Shown here one piece after another: positions 15,301 to 24,935 of a stretch of 33,331 bases of DNA. The notes beneath the pieces are model-generated. The model ran no database searches, was not told the origin of the DNA, and saw nothing but the letters and a program-made list of their open reading frames with translations. The position numbers were made by a program, and so were the translations under genes. Each line of letters starts with the position of its first letter. Positions within the stretch are counted from its first letter, which is position 1. This DNA comes from Marinifaba aquimaris (GTDB lineage: Bacteria > Pseudomonadota > Gammaproteobacteria > Enterobacterales > Alteromonadaceae): positions 1-33,331 of the forward strand of contig NZ_JABULX010000040.1 in the NCBI RefSeq assembly GCF_013328345.1, in the 5' to 3' direction.

Positions 15301-16629
15301 ATGTCTATTCGTACTACAAAATTGGTTGATGGCTTCCGTCAATCTGCACCTTATGTAAATGCTCATAGTGGCAAAACGTTTGTCATCATGCTCGGTGGTG
15401 AGGCGATTAGTCAGCCGACGTTTTATAAAGACATTATTAATGATATTGCCCTGCTTAATTGTATCGGTATTAAAATTGTCCTCGTTTTTGGCGCTCGCCC
15501 GCAATTTAATGAAGCATTAATTGAGTCGGGTATTGTTAGTGAATATCACAAGCGTATTCGAGTAACTGATGATGAGACATTTTCTCGAATTAAGCAGGTT
15601 GCAGGAGCATTACAGTTAGATATTACAGCTCGTTTGTCTATGTCTCTTAGTAATACACCTATGCAAGGTGCTGAAATTAACGTTGTCAGCGGCAACTTTG
15701 TAATTGCTCAACCTCTTGGTGTTGTAGATGGTGTTGACTATTGTCACTCGGGCCGGGTGCGTCGAATTGATGTTGATGGTATCAACCGTCAGCTTGAAAA
15801 CAATTCGATTGTTTTATTAGGCCCAATTGCTGCATCGGTCACAGGTGAGAGTTTTAACTTGACTGCCGAGGAAGTTGCTACACAAGTAGCGATTAAGTTG
15901 GGTGCTGAGAAGATGATAGGTTTTAGCGAAGTTAACGGTATATTGGATGAAAATGCTGACACTATCGCTGAATTAACACCTAGTGCAGCTAAGTTAAAAG
16001 TAAACGAGCTAGTTAAGCAAAAGTCGACACATTCAAGCACAATTGCCTTTCTCAACGCGGCGATCGCTGCTTGTAAATCAGGTGTACCAAGATGTCACTT
16101 AGTTGGCTACGAATTAAATGGTGCCATGCTACAAGAGCTTTTCTCGCGTGATGGTATCGGTACTCAGATTTGTGCCGAAGCGTCGGAGAAATTAAGAGCC
16201 GCTCAAATCAGTGATATTGGTGGTATCTTAGATTTGATCAGACCGTTGGAAGAAAAAGGTTTGTTAGTGCGCCGCTCACGCGAGCAGCTGGAAATGGAAA
16301 TTGATCACTTTGTGTTAATTGAACGAGATGGTCTAGTTATTGGTTGTGCGGCTTTATATCCATTCGCTGAAGACAATGTTGGTGAATTTTCTTGCCTAGC
16401 GGTGCACCACGAATATCGAGATGCAGATCGCGGTGCTTTATTATTAGATGCCGTAGTTAAAGAAGCGAAAAAACAAAAGTACGATAAGATCTTCGCGCTT
16501 ACGACCCAAAGTATTCACTGGTTCTTAGAACAAGGCTTCCAATTGGCGAATGTTGAAGACTTACCACAACAAAAGCAGCAGTTATATAACTATCAGCGCC
16601 GCTCTAAAGTACTTGAATTAGTAATTTAA
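15301..16629 (+). CDS. argA: N-acetylglutamate synthase (classical ArgA)
   Basis: The product has 442 residues (E. coli 443) and is collinear with E. coli ArgA. An N-terminal amino-acid-kinase domain (about 1-280: [37 protein letters not shown]) carries arginine feedback inhibition in this family. A C-terminal GNAT acetyltransferase domain (about 290-442: [25 protein letters not shown]) uses acetyl-CoA. The pathway's first step is thus present as a free-standing enzyme beside an unfused argH. The ribosome-binding site before ATG 15301 is poor, but homology supports this start. Its 3' end converges with mrcA 25 bases away. Confidence 0.96.
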   Translation: MSIRTTKLVDGFRQSAPYVNAHSGKTFVIMLGGEAISQPTFYKDIINDIALLNCIGIKIVLVFGARPQFNEALIESGIVSEYHKRIRVTDDETFSRIKQVAGALQLDITARLSMSLSNTPMQGAEINVVSGNFVIAQPLGVVDGVDYCHSGRVRRIDVDGINRQLENNSIVLLGPIAASVTGESFNLTAEEVATQVAIKLGAEKMIGFSEVNGILDENADTIAELTPSAAKLKVNELVKQKSTHSSTIAFLNAAIAACKSGVPRCHLVGYELNGAMLQELFSRDGIGTQICAEASEKLRAAQISDIGGILDLIRPLEEKGLLVRRSREQLEMEIDHFVLIERDGLVIGCAALYPFAEDNVGEFSCLAVHHEYRDADRGALLLDAVVKEAKKQKYDKIFALTTQSIHWFLEQGFQLANVEDLPQQKQQLYNYQRRSKVLELVI

Positions 16630-16645
16630 GCCAAGCTTGTCTTAA

Positions 16646-16670
16646 CAGCGAGAGTTAAAATATCTCGCTG
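16646..16670. terminator. Hairpin at the argA/mrcA convergence
   Basis: Stem CAGCGAGA/TCTCGCTG (16646-16653 with 16663-16670) encloses the mrcA stop codon in its loop. It has no proper U-tract on either strand, so termination there is uncertain. Confidence 0.35.
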
Positions 16671-19210
16671 TCATCTTCAATCACTTCACCTGCTTTTTGA
16701 GCTTCAAGTACGTCTGGGTTTGGATTGACCTCTACATATTCTGTCGGCTCAGTTCCCTTGATAAAGTATTCAAATTTCGCAGTGTAATCCGTTTTTTTCG
16801 TAAGTTTACCCGTTGCTTGGTCAATTCTGACTGTAACGAGATCATTCGGTACCAAGTAAGGTTTTTCCTCAACGCCTAGCATTGCAAACTGCATATATTC
16901 AATCCAAGCAGGTAAAGCAGTTTTGGCACCAAATTCTGTACCGTAGATTTGGTTTCTACCTAAGTTATTATTGTATTTGGTTTTACCTAAATCTTTACTG
17001 TGATCATCAAAACCGACCCAGCTTGTAGCTACTTCTGTAGACGTAAAACCACTAAACCAAGCATCTTTGGCATCATTAGTTGTACCTGTCTTACCGCCGA
17101 TATCTTTTCGTTTAAGTGCTCTGGCTCGCCATGCAGTACCATTCCAACCTGTTTTTTTACGCCAATCGCCACCGCCTGTAATTGCAGAGCGCATTGCTTG
17201 GTTAATAAGAAAGGCATTTTGTTCACTAATAACTTGTTCAGCTAAGTTGGGTTCTTCTAAACTCGCTAACACCGCATCTTGCTCAAGTTCTGATAATCCA
17301 TCAAAATTTTGTTGTATTTCATCAAGTTCAGGGGCGTTTTGAGCAACTGAGCAATTTAAGCAGGCAATTTTAGGATCGGCTGCATAGACTTCTGTTCCAT
17401 CTGCTAATTCAATGCGATCGACTAAGAACGTATCGACTAAAAAGCCACCATTTGAGAATGTTGCAAACCCTCTAACCATTTCCAATGGGGTAAGAGAGGC
17501 CGAGCCTAAGGCAAGCGATTCATTTTTGGGTAGTTCGTGAGGTGAAAAGCCAAAATTCGTCAAGTGGCTTACTAAATCATCAATACCAACTGCCCTTAAC
17601 AGTCGAACTGAAACAACGTTTTTAGATTTTGCCAATGCGACACGCATACGGGTAGGGCCGTCATAAACCGCTGGTGAGTTTTTAGGACGCCAAACTGTAC
17701 CTTGGCGGCGATCCCATTGATTAATCGGCGCATCATTGATGATAGAAGCAAGTGTAAAGCCTTTTTCAATAGCCGCAGAATATATAAAAGGTTTGATATT
17801 CGAACCGACTTGGCGTTTAGCTTGAGTGACGCGATTATATTCACTTTGCCTGAAATCATAACCACCCATTAGCGCCCTAATTGCACCATTGTTAGGGTCT
17901 ATAGAGACTAACGCTGCAGAAGCTTGCGGAAGTTGAGCAAGACGCCATTGATTATCTTTAATTGGTCTTACATAGATTAATTCACCAATTTGCACGATAT
18001 CTTGAACAGAATTAGGTTCTTTTCCTTGGCTATCATTACTAACAAAGGGCCTTGCCCAATTCATATTTGGCCAGAAAACATAACTGATTTCACCTTGGCG
18101 ATTGGTAAATTCAAAACTGTTATTTTCAACATCGATACCGGTTACGACTACCGATTCCAACATACCAAAATCATTAATAGGTAACAGTAAGCGGCGGATT
18201 TCTTTTGCTGACCAATGCTCTTCATCTGGATACCAAACTTGCCTTTGTGCGCCACGATAGCCATGACGCTCATCGTAAGCATGTAAATTGTGTCTCGTCG
18301 CTTGCTGTGCCGCAGCTTGAGATTGAGATAGTACCGTCGTGTAAACTTGGTAGCCTTGTGTGTAAGCGTCTTCTTCGCCATAACGGCTTACCATCTCTTG
18401 GCGAACCATCTCGGCTATGTAAGGTGCGTCCAATTCAATTTGTGCACCGTGAAAACGGGTTTCAATCGGTGCTTCAACAGCCGCATGATAAGTGGTTTCA
18501 TTTATTACTTTAGTTTCTAGCATTCGCCAGAGTACAGTGTTGCGTCGGTCGCGTGCACGCTCTGGATTGCGAATAGGGTTCAATGCTGATGGCGCCTTAG
18601 GTAAGCCGGCGATCATCGCCATTTCCGGTAAAGTGAGTTGCTCAATTGTTTTGCCGTAATAAACTTCTGCTGCTGCGCCAACCCCAAATGAACGGTAACC
18701 CAGTTCGATCTTATTTAAGTAAAGTTCGAGAATTTCATCTTTAGTTAATAAATTTTCGATATGAATAGCGATAAAGATTTCTTTTATCTTACGGATATAG
18801 GTTTTATCGCGAGTTAGGAAAAAGTTTCGAGCAAGCTGCATAGTTATAGTACTTGCACCTTGTTTTTTCTGGCCGCTAACCGCTACTTTGAACGCTGCAC
18901 GAACAATACCAATAAAATCTACTCCAGGGTGTTCGTAGAAGCGTGCGTCCTCGGTCGCTAGGAAAGCTTGAATTAAAGTGTCTGGTATTTCATCTAATTT
19001 GAGTGGAATTCGCTTTTTTTCACCGAATTGTGAGATGAGTTTACCGTCTGCGGTAAAGACTTTCATCGGTGTTTGTAGCTTAACATCTCTTAACATCTCA
19101 ACCGACGGTAATTCGTCTTTGACATAGAGATAAGCCCCGCCAATTGCGAGGATGCCAGAGATGAAGCCAAACAGAAAAAGGAACAAAAAGACTTTAAAAA
19201 ACTTATTCAC
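16655..19210 (-). CDS. mrcA: Penicillin-binding protein 1A (bifunctional peptidoglycan synthase)
   Basis: The product has 851 residues (E. coli 850) from a GTG at 19210. One N-terminal membrane anchor spans residues 7-29. The glycosyltransferase domain has the catalytic Glu87 in EDARFYEHPG, with GASTITMQLARN and the KIELGYRSFGVGAAAEVYYG region. The transpeptidase domain has SNIK (Ser470), an SKN motif and KTG at 707-709. It polymerises glycan strands and cross-links peptides on the periplasmic side of the inner membrane. mrcA divergent from pilMNOPQ is a conserved gammaproteobacterial arrangement. The ribosome-binding site is weak (a GAG upstream). Confidence 0.96.
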   Translation of the reverse strand: MNKFFKVFLFLFLFGFISGILAIGGAYLYVKDELPSVEMLRDVKLQTPMKVFTADGKLISQFGEKKRIPLKLDEIPDTLIQAFLATEDARFYEHPGVDFIGIVRAAFKVAVSGQKKQGASTITMQLARNFFLTRDKTYIRKIKEIFIAIHIENLLTKDEILELYLNKIELGYRSFGVGAAAEVYYGKTIEQLTLPEMAMIAGLPKAPSALNPIRNPERARDRRNTVLWRMLETKVINETTYHAAVEAPIETRFHGAQIELDAPYIAEMVRQEMVSRYGEEDAYTQGYQVYTTVLSQSQAAAQQATRHNLHAYDERHGYRGAQRQVWYPDEEHWSAKEIRRLLLPINDFGMLESVVVTGIDVENNSFEFTNRQGEISYVFWPNMNWARPFVSNDSQGKEPNSVQDIVQIGELIYVRPIKDNQWRLAQLPQASAALVSIDPNNGAIRALMGGYDFRQSEYNRVTQAKRQVGSNIKPFIYSAAIEKGFTLASIINDAPINQWDRRQGTVWRPKNSPAVYDGPTRMRVALAKSKNVVSVRLLRAVGIDDLVSHLTNFGFSPHELPKNESLALGSASLTPLEMVRGFATFSNGGFLVDTFLVDRIELADGTEVYAADPKIACLNCSVAQNAPELDEIQQNFDGLSELEQDAVLASLEEPNLAEQVISEQNAFLINQAMRSAITGGGDWRKKTGWNGTAWRARALKRKDIGGKTGTTNDAKDAWFSGFTSTEVATSWVGFDDHSKDLGKTKYNNNLGRNQIYGTEFGAKTALPAWIEYMQFAMLGVEEKPYLVPNDLVTVRIDQATGKLTKKTDYTAKFEYFIKGTEPTEYVEVNPNPDVLEAQKAGEVIEDDSEIF

Positions 19211-19302
19211 TGTTAACTCAATATTAAAAAATGTGGCACAAACGGTTAATAATCGTTATATTCGTAAGTGAGATGTTGGCGATATTTTGTCACATTACAG
19301 CC

Positions 19303-19308
19303 TATAAT
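19303..19308 (+). promoter_or_regulatory. Perfect -10 element in the mrcA-pilM interval
   Basis: TATAAT lies 60 bases before the pilM start. No good -35 is seen at 16-18 bases, so this is a candidate for the pil operon promoter only. Confidence 0.3.
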
Positions 19309-19368
19309 GTACTGAAAAAATATAACAAATATAAAAAAACATAAAAATTATAGTGGTTGAACGTTATT

Positions 19369-20448
19369 ATGCTTACTTCACTCCTCGGGAAACAAAATAC
19401 AGCAATTGTCGGTATTGATATCGGCTCTCACGCTGTTAAAGCTGTCTTGCTTGAGAAAGACGGGGAACAGTATCGCCTATTGCATGCGGTTCAAGAGACC
19501 ATTCCTAAGGGAGCGCTCAATGAAAGAGAGATTCAAGACATTGAAGCGATAGGAAAGGTTATCTCTCGTATCCGTAAACAATTTCCAAACAATATTAAGC
19601 ATGCTGCTGCTGCAGTTTCTGGCTCTACTGTTATCACCAAAACTATCTTCATGGATGTCAGCTTGACTGACGAAGAGATGGAAACTCAAATTGAAATTGA
19701 AGCTGATAGTTTAATTCCTTACCCATTAGAAGAAGTTCGTATCGACTTCGAATCACTGGGTGTTAACGAATCTGACCCATCAAAAGTCAATGTGCTATTA
19801 AGTGCAGCTCGTACTGAGAGTGTTGAAGCACGTGTATCTTCACTTGATATTGGTGGCTTCACCGCTAAGGTGATGGATGTTGAATCTTTTGCTTTGGCTA
19901 GAAGTGCAGAGCTCATCTATTCCCAATTACCTGAAGATGCTAATGATAAGTTAGTTGGCCTTATTGATATGGGCGCCAACATGAGCTTAATGACGGTTAT
20001 GCATCAAGGTGAAAGTATTTACACGCGTGACCAAAGTTTTGGCTCAGAGCAATACACCAAAAATATCGTCAATTACTACAACAAAACATTTGATGAAGCT
20101 GAAATTGCTAAAATTTCAGGTGATTTACCTCCTAACTATACCTTTGAAGTACTAGCGCCTTTCCAAACTGCTGTTATTCAGCAAATTCGCCGTGCTATAC
20201 AAATGTTCTTAACGGCAAGTGATAAAGAAAAGCTAGATTACTTAGTGTTATCGGGCGGTACTGCTTTACTTGAAGGCATGCAACAAGTTATCCAAGATGA
20301 ATTAGGTATTCACTGTGTCGTAGCTCAACCTTTTGGCAATATGCAGCACAGCACTAAAGTTGATGAAGGGTTAATTGAAAGACAGGGCAGCTCTTTTATG
20401 ATTGCAGCTGGTTTAGCGTTAAGGAGTTTTGACCCATGCCACATATAA
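19369..20448 (+). CDS. pilM: Type IV pilus assembly protein PilM
   Basis: The product has 359 residues from ATG 19369 (MLTSLLGKQNTAIVG). A TTG four codons earlier is less likely. It is an actin-like (FtsA-fold) cytoplasmic protein: the phosphate-1 motif is GIDIGSHAVKAVLL, and later nucleotide-binding motifs include GLIDMGANMSLM and LVLSGGTALLEGM. PilM binds the N-terminal tail of PilN at the inner membrane and helps to link the pilus motor to the alignment complex. It overlaps pilN by 13 bases, the start of a tightly coupled five-gene operon. Confidence 0.95.
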   Translation: MLTSLLGKQNTAIVGIDIGSHAVKAVLLEKDGEQYRLLHAVQETIPKGALNEREIQDIEAIGKVISRIRKQFPNNIKHAAAAVSGSTVITKTIFMDVSLTDEEMETQIEIEADSLIPYPLEEVRIDFESLGVNESDPSKVNVLLSAARTESVEARVSSLDIGGFTAKVMDVESFALARSAELIYSQLPEDANDKLVGLIDMGANMSLMTVMHQGESIYTRDQSFGSEQYTKNIVNYYNKTFDEAEIAKISGDLPPNYTFEVLAPFQTAVIQQIRRAIQMFLTASDKEKLDYLVLSGGTALLEGMQQVIQDELGIHCVVAQPFGNMQHSTKVDEGLIERQGSSFMIAAGLALRSFDPCHI

Positions 20449-21026
20449 ATCTCTTGCCTTGGCGTGAACATGCCAAGGAACAAAGACAAAAAGAGTTTAT
20501 GGCAGTGTTAATTGCTACCGCTACAATTGTCTTTTTAGTCATGATGATGGTTCGCCTTTATTATAATGGTCAAATTGAAGACCAACAAAAGCGTAACCAA
20601 TACCTAAGAACGGAAATTGCCGTTCTCGATACCAAAATTGAAGAGATTAAAAACCTCAAATTACGCCGTAAGAGCTTAGAGCAACGAATGCAGTTAATCG
20701 CAGATTTACAGCGTAACCGAAACCTTGGTGCACAAATTCTTGATGAGTTGGTTAAAGTTGTGCCACCTGGTGTTTATCTAACTAAGTTAGAAAAGCAGGA
20801 TACTCAGGTGTCAGTTCAGGGTAAAAGTGAATCTAATAACCGCTTATCTAACATGATGCGTAAAATTGAAACTTCATGGTTACTTGAAGAACCGGTTCTT
20901 AATTCAATTGTTGCCGCTCAAGTTGAGCCTCGTATTTTATCTGACTTCACTATGTCCATGGCGGTTAAGCCAGTTAATGTGACCGGACAATCTGAAGCTT
21001 CAGCTCAACAACAAGGAGCTAGGTAA
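20436..21026 (+). CDS. pilN: Type IV pilus assembly protein PilN
   Basis: The product has 196 residues. The conserved PilM-binding tail INLLPWRE is at residues 4-11. One membrane segment follows (about 21-41), then a coiled region and a small periplasmic ferredoxin-like domain. It pairs with PilO in the inner-membrane alignment subcomplex. It starts inside pilM, and its TAA overlaps the pilO ATG as TAATG. Confidence 0.95.
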   Translation: MPHINLLPWREHAKEQRQKEFMAVLIATATIVFLVMMMVRLYYNGQIEDQQKRNQYLRTEIAVLDTKIEEIKNLKLRRKSLEQRMQLIADLQRNRNLGAQILDELVKVVPPGVYLTKLEKQDTQVSVQGKSESNNRLSNMMRKIETSWLLEEPVLNSIVAAQVEPRILSDFTMSMAVKPVNVTGQSEASAQQQGAR

Positions 21027-21658
21027 TGGATTGGAAGAACATGGATTTAAAAGATATCGATATCAATGACATTGAAATTGATTTAAATGACTTAGGCAGT
21101 TTGCCTACTCCAGTCAAAATTATTTTTGCGATCCTCACTGCACTAGTTGTTGCTTGGGGAAGCTACAAACTACTGATTGAAGACAAAATTAAAACTTACG
21201 AGAACATTACTAAGCAAGAAATGCAACTTAGACAGCAGTTTACTGCTAAGTACCATGTCGCTGTTAATGCTGATGCATACAAAGAACAGCTAGAGACGAT
21301 GGAAAATGATTTCGCACAGTTATTGAAACGTCTTCCTACTGAACACGAAACACCTGGCTTACTTGACGATGTGAGCTTCGTCGGTACAACAAGTGGTTTG
21401 ACTTTCACTAAGATTAACTGGGAAAGTGAAATAGAACGAGAGTTCTATACAGAATTACCGCTGCGTTTAGAGGTTGTTGGTGGTTATCACGAGTTTGGTG
21501 AATTCTTAAGTCGTGTTGCTGCTCTACCCCGTATCGTTACTCTGCACGATTTTACCATTGCTGTTAAAGAAGGTGATGTATTGACGCTAAACTTATTAGC
21601 GAAAACATATCGCTATAAAGGCATTGCTCCTAATCAACAAAACCAGGGAGCACAGTAA
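21026..21658 (+). CDS. pilO: Type IV pilus assembly protein PilO
   Basis: The product has 210 residues. An unusually Asp/Ile-rich cytoplasmic N-terminus (about 1-28, with repeated DI and DL pairs) precedes one membrane segment (about 29-47). A coiled coil and a periplasmic domain with LPTEHETPGLLDDV and VVGGYHEFGEFLSRVA follow, both typical of PilO. It forms heterodimers with PilN and contacts PilP. Both ends overlap their neighbours as TAATG. Confidence 0.95.
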   Translation: MDWKNMDLKDIDINDIEIDLNDLGSLPTPVKIIFAILTALVVAWGSYKLLIEDKIKTYENITKQEMQLRQQFTAKYHVAVNADAYKEQLETMENDFAQLLKRLPTEHETPGLLDDVSFVGTTSGLTFTKINWESEIEREFYTELPLRLEVVGGYHEFGEFLSRVAALPRIVTLHDFTIAVKEGDVLTLNLLAKTYRYKGIAPNQQNQGAQ

Positions 21659-22203
21659 TGAAAAAGTTATTATCCATTAGTATCGCCAGTTTATTACTGG
21701 TTGGTTGTGGTAAAGATTTAGCTGATTTACAAGAGTTCACCAATGGTGTTAAAGCTTCAGCTAAAACTAATATAGAACCTATTCCTAAAGTTGAAAAATT
21801 TGAGAGTTTTGAATACTCAGTAAGTGGCTTGCGAAGCCCATTCGTAGAGCCAGAACCTGAGCTAATTCAAGATAAATTGCAACAGTCTCGCGATTGCTTG
21901 CAACCGAATTTTGCTCGTAATAAGCAACCTTTAGAAAAATACCCTCTTGATAACTTAAAAATGCGTGGAACCTTAGGTTCTGATGGCTCATTATGGGGCT
22001 TGATTGAAGCCGCTGATGGCGCATTATTTAGGGTCCGTCCGGGTAACTTTATGGGCTTGTATCACGGTCGTATCGTTGGTGTGACCACGGATCTAATAGA
22101 ACTAGAAGAAATGATCCCAGATGGTACAGGTTGTTGGGAGAAGCGTAGCGCCCAATTAGTTATGCTAGAAAATGAATCTGATTTAGGAACGCAAACAAAA
22201 TGA
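21658..22203 (+). CDS. pilP: Type IV pilus lipoprotein PilP
   Basis: The product has 181 residues. The signal peptide ends at lipobox LVGC (acylated Cys17). A disordered stretch with SGLRSPFVEPEPE follows, then the C-terminal beta domain (LDNLKMRGTLG, GLIEAADGALFRVRPGNFMG). PilP is an inner-membrane-anchored lipoprotein that connects PilNO to the secretin PilQ. It starts on the pilO stop (TAATG) and overlaps pilQ. Confidence 0.95.
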   Translation: MKKLLSISIASLLLVGCGKDLADLQEFTNGVKASAKTNIEPIPKVEKFESFEYSVSGLRSPFVEPEPELIQDKLQQSRDCLQPNFARNKQPLEKYPLDNLKMRGTLGSDGSLWGLIEAADGALFRVRPGNFMGLYHGRIVGVTTDLIELEEMIPDGTGCWEKRSAQLVMLENESDLGTQTK

Positions 22204-24245
22204 TGAACTGGATTAAAAGTAGCGGTTTCCGCCAATTGCTCCTCGTTGTGGGTATGTTGTTAATGCCTATGCAGGCATTCGCACTTTCAGTACTCTATGA
22301 AATTCGATATAACCCTGTCGTTGCAGGTGAAACTGAATTAGAGTTTGTTTTTGACCAAGCGTTAGCTGAAGAGCCTAAAGTACAAGTTCTAAGTAATCCT
22401 TCTCGTATCGAACTAGAAATTTCAGAAGCCGATTTTGAAAGTTACTTATCTGAAGTGCCAGTCAATATTGCTGGTGTTGAAATGATTAAAACTCAATTCG
22501 AGGATGAAGGTTTAAGAGTTCAAATCTTATTAGATTCTTTGAAGGTATATCAAACGCGAAGTGAAGGTGAGCGATTCTTCGTTCATATCTCTGACAACAC
22601 AACATTTGAAAAAGCCCAAACGACAGAAGATATTGAATACTTCAACAAAATCCAAGCTATGGACTTTAGACATGGTAAAGATGATAGTGGTCGAGTACTT
22701 ATCTTTTTAGAAGATAAAATGGCTGCAGTAGATGTTGCTGATAAAAATGGCAAAATCACAATTGATTTCCACAATACTGATATCCTTCCTGATTTATTAT
22801 ATAAAATGGATGTAACTGATTTCGGCACAGTAGTTGATACAGTTGAAACGTTCAAAGATGGTGGCTTAACTCGCATTGAAATTGAAACAAGTCGCCCGTT
22901 TAATTATCAGTACCAACAACTTGAAAATATTTTCACGATTGAGATCACTGAAGATAAAATGGAAGGTGGTATTGTTGGCTCGGCGGCTTTTGAAGGTGAC
23001 CCGATTTCACTAAACTTCCAAGACATCCCTGTTAGAACCGTTTTACAGATTATTGCTGACTACAATGGCTTTAACTTAGTAACGAGTGATTCTGTTGGCG
23101 GTAACATCACACTCCGTTTAGATGGTGTGCCATGGGATCAGGCGTTGGATATTATCCTTAAGATAAAAGGTCTGGATAAGCGAATGGAAGGTAACATCTT
23201 ACTTGTTGCCCCTGGAGATGAAATTGCCGCTCGTGAAGCGCGTGAACTACAAGCTAAAAAGCAAGTTGCTGAATTAGCTCCGCTTTATACTGAATACCTT
23301 CAAGTTAACTACGCTAAAGCAGCAGAAGTTGCATCTTTATTAAAAGGTGAAAATGCAATGATGTCAGAGCGTGGTAGCCTTTCTGTAGATGAGCGTACGA
23401 ATACTATTTTATTACGCGACACGGCTGACAGTATTGCTAACGTTAAACGTCTTGTTGAAATACTAGATATTCCGGTTAAGCAAGTAGTGATTGAATCACG
23501 TATTGTTACCGTTAAAGATAATATTTCTGAAGAGTTAGGTATTCGTTGGGGTTTCTCTGACCAAGGTAGTGATTACGGAACATCAGGTACATTGGATGGC
23601 GCTGAAGGCATTTTTAACGCAACTAGTACAAGTGATATTCCACCAATTGGTGAGCGCTTAAATGTTAACTTACCTGTCGCTTCTCCGGCTGGTAGTATTG
23701 CTTTTCACGTTGCTAAGTTAGCTGATGGTACTATCATGGACCTTGAACTTTCTGCACTTGAGCGTGAAAACCAAGGTGAAGTAATTGCAAGCCCGCGTAT
23801 TACGACTGCTAACCAAAAAACAGCGTACATTGAGCAAGGTACGGAGATCCCATTTGTTCAAGCTGCTTCTTCTGGTGCAACAGCTGTTACGTTCAAAAAA
23901 GCTGTACTAAGTTTAGAAGTAACGCCGCAAATCACGCCAGATGATAGAATCATCTTAGACCTTGTCATTACACAAGACTCGCGTGGTGACACTGTAGCAA
24001 CAGCTACGGGTCAAGCAGTGGCAATTGATACTCAAGAAATTGGCACACAGGTTTTAGTTGATAATGGTGAGACAATTGTTTTAGGTGGTATTTATCAGCA
24101 ATCAACGGCTTATACTGAATCTAAGGTACCTTTCTTAGGTGATATCCCTTATGTCGGTAATTTATTTAAGAGCACCACTGATTTTAATGAGAAAAAAGAG
24201 TTACTTATCTTCGTAACACCACGAGTGGTAACTGAAGCATTTTAA
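22200..24245 (+). CDS. pilQ: Type IV pilus secretin PilQ
   Basis: The product has 681 residues. The signal peptide ends near PMQAFA (about residue 28). Two AMIN domains follow, which bind peptidoglycan in this family (about 30-130 and 145-250). Then come an STN/N0 domain (LNFQDIPVRTVLQIIADYN), an N1 domain (LQVNYAKAAEVASLLKG) and the secretin barrel domain, with VIASPRITTANQKTAYIEQG and the C-terminal VPFLGDIPYVGNLFK signature. It forms the outer-membrane ring through which the pilus passes. There are two adjacent ATG codons (22200, 22203), with AGGA about 13 bases upstream. A terminator follows, so the pil operon ends here. Confidence 0.96.
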   Translation: MMNWIKSSGFRQLLLVVGMLLMPMQAFALSVLYEIRYNPVVAGETELEFVFDQALAEEPKVQVLSNPSRIELEISEADFESYLSEVPVNIAGVEMIKTQFEDEGLRVQILLDSLKVYQTRSEGERFFVHISDNTTFEKAQTTEDIEYFNKIQAMDFRHGKDDSGRVLIFLEDKMAAVDVADKNGKITIDFHNTDILPDLLYKMDVTDFGTVVDTVETFKDGGLTRIEIETSRPFNYQYQQLENIFTIEITEDKMEGGIVGSAAFEGDPISLNFQDIPVRTVLQIIADYNGFNLVTSDSVGGNITLRLDGVPWDQALDIILKIKGLDKRMEGNILLVAPGDEIAAREARELQAKKQVAELAPLYTEYLQVNYAKAAEVASLLKGENAMMSERGSLSVDERTNTILLRDTADSIANVKRLVEILDIPVKQVVIESRIVTVKDNISEELGIRWGFSDQGSDYGTSGTLDGAEGIFNATSTSDIPPIGERLNVNLPVASPAGSIAFHVAKLADGTIMDLELSALERENQGEVIASPRITTANQKTAYIEQGTEIPFVQAASSGATAVTFKKAVLSLEVTPQITPDDRIILDLVITQDSRGDTVATATGQAVAIDTQEIGTQVLVDNGETIVLGGIYQQSTAYTESKVPFLGDIPYVGNLFKSTTDFNEKKELLIFVTPRVVTEAF

Positions 24246-24310
24246 TTTTTAGTTATAGCTAGGGACAAAATAATAACTTATCCCTTGTTATCAAACTTGC
24301 AATTGTTAGC

Positions 24311-24341
24311 AAAGAGCTGAGATAATCTCGGCTCTTTTTAT
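24311..24341 (+). terminator. Intrinsic terminator after pilQ
   Basis: Stem AAAGAGCTGAGA/TCTCGGCTCTTT (one G-T pair; 24311-24322 with 24326-24337), three-base loop, then TTATTT. It separates pilMNOPQ from aroK. Confidence 0.88.
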
Positions 24342-24398
24342 TTGGGAACTCAAATTCTGGAGTAATTAGCTAACTTTTTGTAGATAGAAAGCAGATCA

Positions 24399-24914
24399 AT
24401 GACAGAAAAACGTAATATATTTCTTGTTGGCCCTATGGGGGCTGGTAAAAGCACAATTGGTAGACAACTCGCAAGCGAGCTTCACCTTGAATTCTATGAC
24501 TCAGACGCTGAAATTGAGCGCCGCACTGGTGCCGATATAGCTTGGGTTTTTGATGTAGAAGGAGAGGCTGGATTTCGCGTTAGAGAAGAGAAAGCCATTT
24601 TCGACCTGACAGAACAGCAGGGTATTGTATTAGCCACAGGTGGTGGTTCAATTTTAAGCAAAGAAGTGCGAAATCGTCTTTCAGCTCGTGGATTTGTTGT
24701 TTATTTAGAAACGACTATCGACAAGCAAGTCGCACGTACCCAAAAAGACAAAAAACGTCCTCTTTTACAAACAGATGACCCACGCCAAGTCTTAGAAGAC
24801 TTAGCAAAAGCGCGCAATCCTCTTTATGAAGAAGTTGCTGACTTAGTTGTTAAAACTGATGAGCAAAGCGCCAAAATCGTTGCAAAAGAGATTATCGACC
24901 GCCTTGGTTTCTAA
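24399..24914 (+). CDS. aroK: Shikimate kinase I
   Basis: The product has 171 residues (E. coli AroK 173), nearly collinear with it. The P-loop is GPMGAGKST (11-19), with DSD for magnesium/shikimate, VLATGGGS for shikimate binding and DKKRPLL in the lid. It phosphorylates shikimate in chorismate synthesis. AroK rather than AroL is supported by sequence and by the aroK-aroB-damX-dam order. It follows the pil terminator, so it likely has its own promoter in the 153-base interval. Confidence 0.96.
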   Translation: MTEKRNIFLVGPMGAGKSTIGRQLASELHLEFYDSDAEIERRTGADIAWVFDVEGEAGFRVREEKAIFDLTEQQGIVLATGGGSILSKEVRNRLSARGFVVYLETTIDKQVARTQKDKKRPLLQTDDPRQVLEDLAKARNPLYEEVADLVVKTDEQSAKIVAKEIIDRLGF

Positions 24915-24935
24915 CTAGAATAATAAAAAGTAGCT

